A stretch of 64,000 nucleotides of DNA, from positions 271,755,687-271,819,686 of the forward strand of contig NC_061510.1 in assembly GCF_022539505.1 (NCBI RefSeq), written 5' to 3'. This stretch comes from Lolium rigidum. Lineage: Eukaryota > Streptophyta > Magnoliopsida > Poales > Poaceae. The notes under the pieces were generated by a model, which worked only from the letters and a program-made list of their open reading frames with translations, searched no databases and was not told where the DNA came from. The translations under genes and the position numbers were made by a program. Below are positions 57,816 through 64,000 of this stretch, in pieces (the first letter of the stretch is position 1; every line of letters starts with the position of its first letter).

Positions 57816-58265
57816 ATGTCTTCTTCCTCCTCATCCTCCTCCGGCCTTTCCAATGGGTCCTCCTCCTCCCGCGAGACGCCGCCGGACATTCGCGCACCAG
57901 AAGAATGGGACCAGGAAGACCACGCCTCCTCCATCTGGTCCGAGGACGACAAGTCCTTGACCAGTGGGGATGAAGATCTCCAGTTCCTCGCCGACGGGGA
58001 ACTGGAGTCGGAAAGCGAGGACGACCGGTTCCCCTGGGACGGCTGCCCCACCTCTGAAGAAGAGGAAGAGGAAGACGACGACGACTCCCTCGAAGGCTAC
58101 CCGCCGGCGAAACGCCTCCGCATGTGGTGGGACGACGACAACAGCGACGATGAAGACGGGGATGAAGCTCCCGTAGAGGGCTACGGGAGTAGTGACGAGG
58201 ATCCCATCGGCAGCAGTGCCGATGAGAGTTCCGAGGATGACGACGAGGGCAGCGATGGCCCGTAG
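57816..58265 (+). CDS. Antisense acidic ORF of R, copy in M (149 codons)
   Basis: Open from MSS and a serine run through PPDIRAPEEWDQEDHASSIW, SGDEDLQFLADGELESESED, an E/D run, LEGYPPAKRLRMWWDDDNSD to SSADESSEDDDEGSDGP. It is antisense to the M gag. A TATA-like TTTATTTAAC at 57741-57750 is about 66 bp upstream of the ATG. Compared with copy A it differs by a few substitutions and by the length of the E/D run, in whole codons. An intact frame in a second subfamily argues for constraint. Confidence 0.6.
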   Translation: MSSSSSSSSGLSNGSSSSRETPPDIRAPEEWDQEDHASSIWSEDDKSLTSGDEDLQFLADGELESESEDDRFPWDGCPTSEEEEEEDDDDSLEGYPPAKRLRMWWDDDNSDDEDGDEAPVEGYGSSDEDPIGSSADESSEDDDEGSDGP

Positions 58266-59464
58266 ATTAGGATCTACTAGTGTAGGCCTAGCAGTAGTAG
58301 ATTGGTCAATAGACCCTTCTTTTGTTCTTCCTTCTTTGAGCAATCGGCTCTTCCTTTGTAAGAAATCCTGTTTATTAATGAAGAAGCTTCCCCAATTCGA
58401 TTTTGCCGATTTCTTTTAAACCGATTCTCCATGAGCCGATGGCAACGCATCGGTCTCTCATAATCTGCCCCTCATCTCTTCGACCACGGGTTGACTGGAA
58501 TCTTGGTCAAAACTCAATAAGCCGATGTCAGCGCATCAAGCCTTCATGAACTATCCTTCATCCTTTCGAACACCTTTCGAACAATGAATTTGAGTTCCGC
58601 CGGATCACCACCCTTGACGAAAATCGCGGCGCAGGACTAGCCGATGGCCACCCCATCGGCTTCCAAAAATAGAGCATCCACCAGGCCAGCTGCCCCCCGA
58701 GTCTCAGTCAAGGCGAAACAGAGACGAGGGCACGCCATTCAGACAAATGGACCTGGGCTAGATCATGTCTGAGAGGACTATCATGTAGAGCCAGCCAGAG
58801 CCGATCACCCCTCCGATGCTGCAGATGATCACACAACGGCTCAGAAGTAGAACTCCTCTGACACAGAGCTGTAGGTCCTTGTGTTTTGCACATGCTGCTG
58901 GTAGATCCCATAAAATTTGTGCTAGAGTCGATGGCCGTGCATCGGCTTTGTCCCTTACATATCATGCGCAGTATATATATATATATTTTTTTTACGGGCC
59001 GATTTTTCTATCGGCCCCCAATATCTCACTGCACATGTATCGAACATGCTCATCTGATTAGGTGCCCCCCGAGCCGATTCTGTCAGGTAACTGCTGAAAT
59101 CGGCTTCTGTGACTAACCAAAATTTTAATGCGCATGTCCATCCGATTAGGTGCCCCCTCCGAGCCGATTCTGTCAGGGGACTGCTGAAATCGGCTCTGTG
59201 GTTAGCCAGGGTGCTATGTGTGAACATCGGCTTGATTAGGACCAGTGTGGACTTCTTCTAGCTCATTAGCCGATGTAACCCCACCTCCCATTAGATTGGC
59301 GTTGAACCCAGGCAGAATGGAAGGTGAGGATAATTTTGGCCGATTGCTGGAATCGGCCTCCACGTTGCTTGCTTGATGAAGGTTCTGTAATGTTCCTCCA
59401 TAGATCCTTGGGGCCGATCACCTGGATCGGCATCGCCACGTTCGTCCATCGATGTTCGCTTTTG
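58266..59464 (-). other. Hexamer-rich spacer of M with a tandem duplication
   Basis: GCCGAT/ATCGGC words are dense, as in A and B. A unit containing GATTAGGTGCCCCC and GAGCCGATTCTGTCAGG ... CTGCTGAAATCGGC is duplicated at about 59054-59105 and 59144-59194, period about 90 bp. A TA run at about 58973-58985 is followed by T. No ORF. Confidence 0.7.
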
Positions 59465-61414
59465 TTACACGGTCAGGCCGGTGGATAAAACCAGCCTAAC
59501 CCCGTTTCTTGTCACGTCGATGCGCTCGCAGTCGTCCAAATTGATGCCTGAGAGTGGCTCTTGGCCTGATGTCTCCCAAACGTCCATGCCAGCCGTTGAA
59601 ATCTCGGCTGAATCATCTGCGTGGACGACTTCTACTTCATCTCCATCCCACCGTATTAGGCATTGGTGCATCGTGGATGGAATGCAACGGTTGGCGTGGA
59701 TCCAATCTCTCCCTAGCAAGACAGCATAGGTGCTCTTGCTGTCGACAATAAAGAACGTCGTAGGGATAGTTTTCCTTCCTACGGTCAGATCCACGTTCAG
59801 AACACCTTGTGCGTCAGATGCTTGGTTGTTGAAATCACTCAGTGTCACATTGGTCTTGATCAGATCTGAGCTAGAGCGTCCCAACCGACGTAGCATGGAG
59901 TATGGCATAATGTTGACTGCCGCTCCGGTGTCCACCAACATCTTGTTAACAGGCTGCCCATTGATGTATCCTCGCAAGTACAGTGGCCTTCGGATGCTCG
60001 TAACTTCTTTCTCGTGGCTTCTCAAAGATGACCGGCCGTGGGCCGCGATCCGGCTTGTGCTACGGAGTGCTTCGTATAATCTTGGAGCGCTAAACTCCGT
60101 TGGAAGGATGAAGACCATGTTTGTGCCAACCGATGTCTCATCATCGGCTTTCCTTTGCTTGGGGCGCCACTCTTTTCTTTGTGGCCGACCTTCTTCGTCC
60201 AGGGTTCGCTGAATTTTGGCGGCCAGATCAGGCCGTGCCTTCCTCAACGTGTGCAGGTATAATCTTTCAGCTTCTTCCAACCCACGTAGACGCTGAACCC
60301 TTCGCTTCTGGGAACGGCTGAGCCCATCAGGGCACCATCTTGGCCAATGATACTTGTCTTCTTCATCATCGTCCTCTAGTTCCTCGAGATCTTCCACCCG
60401 AGCGGACTCAGCATGCTTGTTCCGAGGAGGGAGAGGCCCTAGGCATTTGAACACAGACACGTTAGCTGCATCCTTCTTCTTCTGTTTGCATTCCGGGCAG
60501 TTGCCGATTGTAGGCAATCGGCTCATTCCTGAATCCCAGCAGTGTCTGAAGAAGGGGCAGTCCCAGTGCCTATCCTCGTCGTCTTGTTCCCTGGACCTTT
60601 CCTTGGCGTGGCGCTCATATCGCTCCTCGTCGTGATCATGCCGACGACGTCTCCTATCGTCCCTAGCCAGACGATCTTTTTCATCATCGTTGTTGTACCG
60701 TCGGCGTTGGTCATACTGACTCACATACTTGTTGAGGAGGTGATCAGAGAGAGGTCGCTGATATCTTATGTTCTTCACTTCTCCCTCTGTGACGTAGCGC
60801 TTGCCGTCGTGGCGGAGCCGATCGCGTGGAGCGGCTTCCTCTGTGTCTTTGCTATGAGAGCAGCTGCCCTCACCTCCATCCTTACCAGAGTGGTGCCCAG
60901 GTCCCACCATATTGATATTGCATGGGAAATCTGGCTGGCACCCTCCATGGTAAGTGTACTCCACCATGTTAATGGCGTATGCCGGTGAACTCGGCACTTC
61001 CGGTGCTGCCAATGCGCATGGCAACGGTGGACGGGACTGGAGCGGCACCTCTCCTTGATGGGTCCCGAGAGCTGGTCCTGACAGAGGGTACTGATGGCTC
61101 ATGATTTCCTGGATCACGCGCAGAGCGACACGCTCAGAAGTGTTCACCAGGCTCTCAGAGTGGCGGTGCAGCGAATGAGCCACCATGAAGTTGACCTCCC
61201 GACGCGGCGACTTGGTGCGTTCTCCTGACGGGGCGGACAGGTCCACTCCATCGAGCGCGCCTTCAGGTGAGAACCCCTTCCACCTGACGCCATGGGAGTG
61301 GGTTCTGTGGAAAGAGCCGATGAGTTCGGCTTCGAGGACTGCCTTGATCTCGTCATGCTTCTTCTTGAGCTCGTCAGTCAGATCCTCGTACTTGACCGGA
61401 GTGCTTTCCGCCAT
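59465..61414 (-). CDS. R gag-protease fusion, copy M, 649 codons, uninterrupted
   Basis: Starting at MAESTPVKYEDLTDELKKKH (minus strand 61414) the frame stays open to 59465. Gag N-terminal region, then at about 60975 the capsid deletion (PSSPAYA to INMVEYTYHGG). A very charged R/D/E-rich segment, zinc-knuckle-like CPFFRHCWDSG and NCPECKQKKK, and a basic QKRRVQRLRGLEEAERLYLH segment follow. The aspartic protease has LVDTGAAVNIMPYSML with catalytic D at about residue 494 and VLLGRDWIH. Just after the protease it jumps to DDCERIDVTRNGVRLVLSTG and stops; RT, RNase H and integrase are absent. An upstream in-frame ATG (61459) would add 15 residues. It may be expressed but cannot support transposition alone. 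Confidence 0.75.
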   Translation of the reverse strand: MAESTPVKYEDLTDELKKKHDEIKAVLEAELIGSFHRTHSHGVRWKGFSPEGALDGVDLSAPSGERTKSPRREVNFMVAHSLHRHSESLVNTSERVALRVIQEIMSHQYPLSGPALGTHQGEVPLQSRPPLPCALAAPEVPSSPAYAINMVEYTYHGGCQPDFPCNINMVGPGHHSGKDGGEGSCSHSKDTEEAAPRDRLRHDGKRYVTEGEVKNIRYQRPLSDHLLNKYVSQYDQRRRYNNDDEKDRLARDDRRRRRHDHDEERYERHAKERSREQDDEDRHWDCPFFRHCWDSGMSRLPTIGNCPECKQKKKDAANVSVFKCLGPLPPRNKHAESARVEDLEELEDDDEEDKYHWPRWCPDGLSRSQKRRVQRLRGLEEAERLYLHTLRKARPDLAAKIQRTLDEEGRPQRKEWRPKQRKADDETSVGTNMVFILPTEFSAPRLYEALRSTSRIAAHGRSSLRSHEKEVTSIRRPLYLRGYINGQPVNKMLVDTGAAVNIMPYSMLRRLGRSSSDLIKTNVTLSDFNNQASDAQGVLNVDLTVGRKTIPTTFFIVDSKSTYAVLLGRDWIHANRCIPSTMHQCLIRWDGDEVEVVHADDSAEISTAGMDVWETSGQEPLSGINLDDCERIDVTRNGVRLVLSTGLTV

Positions 61415-61475
61415 CTCGGATGTAGATGGCGATGCGGTGGATGTCGAAGATTGTCCCACCGGGCGTGCCAGAATG

Positions 61476-62634
61476 TGTTGCGGTCAGAAACCCACCGGCG
61501 GGCAGCGACCGGCAACACCGTAGAGCCGGGAACAACTAGGGCTGCGGCTGGCCCCGGTCCCTCGGAGCGACGGCCCGCAAAGCCTTCCGGTCACACGTCC
61601 GATGCTATCGCAAGGGCGTGCCACCTGACCTATACCTGGTCGGAAGGTGTTGGATGATGCCTCGCTTAGTTCCTGCATGGCATACACGTAAACGTTAAAT
61701 ACGAGCCTCGATCGGCTCTCGAGTTGTCCCGTGAATCGGCTCAAAGAGCCGATCCACCCATGATTCATACAAGGTGTACGAATATATGGTGGTCCTCGCT
61801 TGATCAAGATAAAGCTAAAGCGATCTACAACGATTTAGGGTTTTCACCGCATAATCGGAGCATCCTACTCACGATTGGGCCTCGCGCTCGCGTACGGTGA
61901 TCGTAAGCCGATCCTAGACAGGGCCTAAAACCAACACGAGGTTGATCCCCGGAACATCCTGTCTAGGGATAGCAAACTTCACCCTACACGCCGCTGGATC
62001 CTCCAACCCTTTGTAAGGCCTAACTATTGCGGATATTAAACTAATCCTTGAAGAACAAGGAGCAACCGTAACGGATCGGATCTACTAAACGATGATCAAG
62101 CGGGTGCCGCCCCTACACCCGAGATAGGTGTAAGGGCGGCTAGATGCATAAGGGTTGCACTACGACAGCATATGATACGAAGAACAATGCTAACCCTAAC
62201 ACATCTAAGATAACTACATTGCTCGCCATCAAAAAGGCTTCAAGACGAGCAACGCATGAACAGCGTAGTACAGTGGCTGCCTAGATCGCAAGATGCGATC
62301 TAGGCAGCATGGTGCTTACCAGGAGAAACCCTCGAGACGAAGGAGTTGGCGATGTGCCGAGATTTGTTTGTGTTGAACGTTGGTTGTTGTTTATTCCATA
62401 AACCCTAGATACATATTTATAGTCCAGGGGACTTTCTAACTCAAGCGTGCACCTAATCGTGCACGGGTAAAACTCTAACTCCTAACGGACACGTATCCTA
62501 CTATAGTACAGATACACGGGCAATTAGCCCAAACTTGGTACACAAGGCCGATTCACGTATTTCTTCCATATATATTCTTCAAACCCATTTTGATCGCGGC
62601 CCACCTCTGACTTGGTCAAATTCTGGTGATAACA
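61476..62634 (-). repeat. M 5' LTR
   Basis: Reverse-oriented; the minus strand starts TGTTATCACC at 62634 and ends GCAACA at about 61476, followed by primer-site-like TGGCACGCCCGGTGGGA (61453-61469). Perfect leader hairpin at about 62276-62308. Confidence 0.88.
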
Positions 62635-63044
62635 AATCTCAACGACGCAAACTAGAGGACGATGATGAAGAAGACAAGTATCATCGGCCAATATGGTTCC
62701 CTGATGGGCTCAGCCGTTCCCAGAAGCGAAGGGTTCAGCGTCTACGAGGGTTGGAAGAAGCTGAAAGATTATACCTGCACACGTTGAGGAAGGCACGGCC
62801 TGATCTGGCCGCCAAAATTCAGCGAACCCTGGACGAAGAAGGTCGGCCACAAAGAAAAGAGTGGCGCCCCAAGCAAAGGAGAGCCGATGATGAAACATCG
62901 GCTGGCACAAACATGGTGTTCATCCTCCCAACGGAGTTTACTGCTCGAGGATTAAACGATGCACTCAAGGTGGACGACGGCGAGCGCATCGACATGACAG
63001 AGGATGAAGTTAGGCTGGTCGTGTCCACTGGCCTAACCATGTAG
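62635..63044 (+). pseudogene. R gag C-terminus of copy E, after M
   Basis: It resumes with LEDDDEEDKYHRP, SRSQKRRVQRLRGLEEAERL and the LPTEFTARGLND junction that skips the protease, ending VRLVVSTGLTM at 63044. Relative to copy A, about 600 bp between CQPD and this point are missing. Confidence 0.75.
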
Positions 63045-63059
63045 CTGGAGCAAATCAAT

Positions 63060-63780
63060 GAGCAAACGTGGCGAGGCTGATCCTTGTGATCGGCCCCAAA
63101 AATTTGTGGAGGAATATTACAAAACCTTCATCGAACAAGCAACGTGGAGGCCAATTCCAGCAATCGGCCAAAATTATCCTCACCATCCATTCTGCCTGGG
63201 TTCAACATTTGATCCAACAGAGCCGATACCATCAAATCCCTTGAAAGAATCGGCTCGGGGGGGCACCCAGGTGGATAAAGCACGAGGAAAACGTCTTACA
63301 AATGCCCAGCAGCCTAAGATATCCTTTGATGATGGGTATTGAAGTATGGGGGCCGATACATAAGTCGGCCGTAAAAAAATTCAAATTTTTTTTAGGCATA
63401 GCCGATGCAGCAGACATCGACTTAAGGATATAAAGCCGATGCATGGCCATCGACTCAAGAGGTATAACTGTTATAATCAGAGGGTCAATGGAGCAGGAAG
63501 TGGGCCACGAAGAGAGACTCTAATGGAAGAACTCCTCAATGGACTGAGGAAACTCGGGGGGCAGTTTGTCCTAAAAGAACAAATCACCAGCCTGCTGCGA
63601 ATAGCTGTACCAAGTGCTATCATCATCGGCGGAGCTGTTTAACTTGGAGGGATGACTGAATTGGCCTGTCTCGCGGATCATTGAGAGAAGCTAATGCGTT
63701 GCCACCGGACATTGAGCATTGGTTAGGCTAACAAACGGCTAAATCAGCATGAAGGACATCGGCAAAAATCGAAGGAAGTT
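63060..63780 (+). other. Hexamer-containing spacer of copy E, diverged
   Basis: Related to 42690-43640 at its start (GGAGGCCAATTCCAGCAATC, then CGGCCAAAATTATCC), but more diverged and with fewer GCCGAT/ATCGGC pairs. GAGCCGATACC...GAATCGGCTC and GGCCGATACATAAGTCGGCC still pair. The short ORFs here have no recognisable content. Confidence 0.6.
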
Positions 63781-63876
63781 TTTTCATTGATAATAAGATT
63801 TCTTACAAAGAAGAGCTGATTGTTCGACAAAAGGAACAGATTACTAAAGCTAATCCTATGCTAGTAGATCCCTACT

Positions 63877-64000
63877 CTAAGGGCTGTTGCTGTCCTCGCC
63901 GTCACTGAGGTAGCCATCGTCATTGCTGCTGTCGGCGAGTTCCTCGTTGCTGCTACTGTAACCTTCAGCGGAGGCTTCTTCCTCGTCATCGTCATCATCC
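63877..64000 (-). CDS. Antisense acidic ORF of R, partial, diverged copy
   Basis: The minus-strand frame running into the window edge ends DDDDDEEEASAEGYSSSNEE then LADSSNDDGYLSDGEDSNSP and a stop at 63877. Composition and the GYxSSxEE block match the C-terminal third of the antisense ORFs of A and M, although residues differ widely. The N-terminus lies beyond the window. Confidence 0.55.
   Translation of the reverse strand, partial: DDDDDEEEASAEGYSSSNEELADSSNDDGYLSDGEDSNSP

Larger units (their letters stand above)
56370..62634 (-). mobile_element. M: complete R element in inverse orientation, nested in E
   Basis: On the minus strand: 5' LTR 62634-61476, gag-protease 61414-59465, hexamer-rich spacer, antisense acidic ORF, 3' LTR 57533-56370. 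It interrupts the gag of E. No perfect 5-bp duplication is visible, and about 600 bp of E gag are missing at the site, so insertion was accompanied or followed by deletion. It belongs to the subfamily of D and has the same capsid deletion. Confidence 0.85.

Noticed and set aside
1..64000. tRNA, rRNA or other structured RNA genes
   Set aside because: I looked for tRNA-like cloverleaf motifs and conserved rRNA words and saw none outside primer-site-like fragments.

Overview
The window is nuclear DNA from a grass. The evidence is a D5-type plant cyclin with five GT-AG exons, a BARE/Angela-like Copia LTR, Stowaway-type MITEs and several families of very repetitive Ty3/Gypsy elements. The LTR styles point to Pooideae (the wheat, oat and ryegrass group). 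I cannot name a genus from sequence alone. Element family names below are by resemblance and were not checked against a repeat database.

Layout. (1) 1-5284 is S1, a short Athila-like LTR element with no gag-pol and one 241-codon ORF with hydrophobic segments; the window edge cuts its left LTR and its right LTR is truncated. (2) 5284-11990 holds small DNA transposons, a decayed antisense L1-type LINE and unassigned sequence. (3) 11995-13364, minus strand, is the only host gene I can support, a complete-looking CYCD5-like cyclin. A poly(A)-tailed retro-insertion with a 16-bp target duplication sits about 290 bp upstream of its start codon. (4) 14490-23800 is a patchwork of MITEs, antisense LTR fragments and a 5'-truncated LINE with an 11-bp duplication. 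(5) 23809-26230 is a PIF/Harbinger-like element with a broken ORF1. (6) 26286-38284 is a decayed Ty3/Gypsy element with gag, protease, RT, two RNase H domains and integrase, which is Tat-lineage architecture. It is split by a full-length S element (S2, 28218-35054, duplication CGTAT) and cut off by a third S element (S3, from 38285). (7) 38615-38714 is 100 N, an assembly gap.

(8) 38715-64000 is dominated by one non-autonomous Gypsy family, here called R. It carries gag and sometimes a protease, but no RT or integrase is visible. Copies A and B form a head-to-tail array LTR-internal-LTR-internal-LTR. It is followed by a Harbinger transposase fragment, a truncated copy D joined to a rearranged copy E, and an opposite-strand copy M nested in E.

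The R family has the most unexplained structure. Between its TATA box and gag lies a leader with five consecutive hairpins. The segment between gag and the 3' end is full of paired GCCGAT/ATCGGC hexamers. A very acidic ORF of about 150 codons lies on the opposite strand near the 3' LTR, with its own TATA-like sequence. Copies carry reciprocal deletions: some keep the capsid and lose the protease, others keep the protease and lose the capsid. Near-identical copies in this window differ mainly at CAG/CTG sites, often by small insertions or deletions. This could be methylation decay, or consensus error at methylated CHG sites, so many frameshifts here should be treated with caution.
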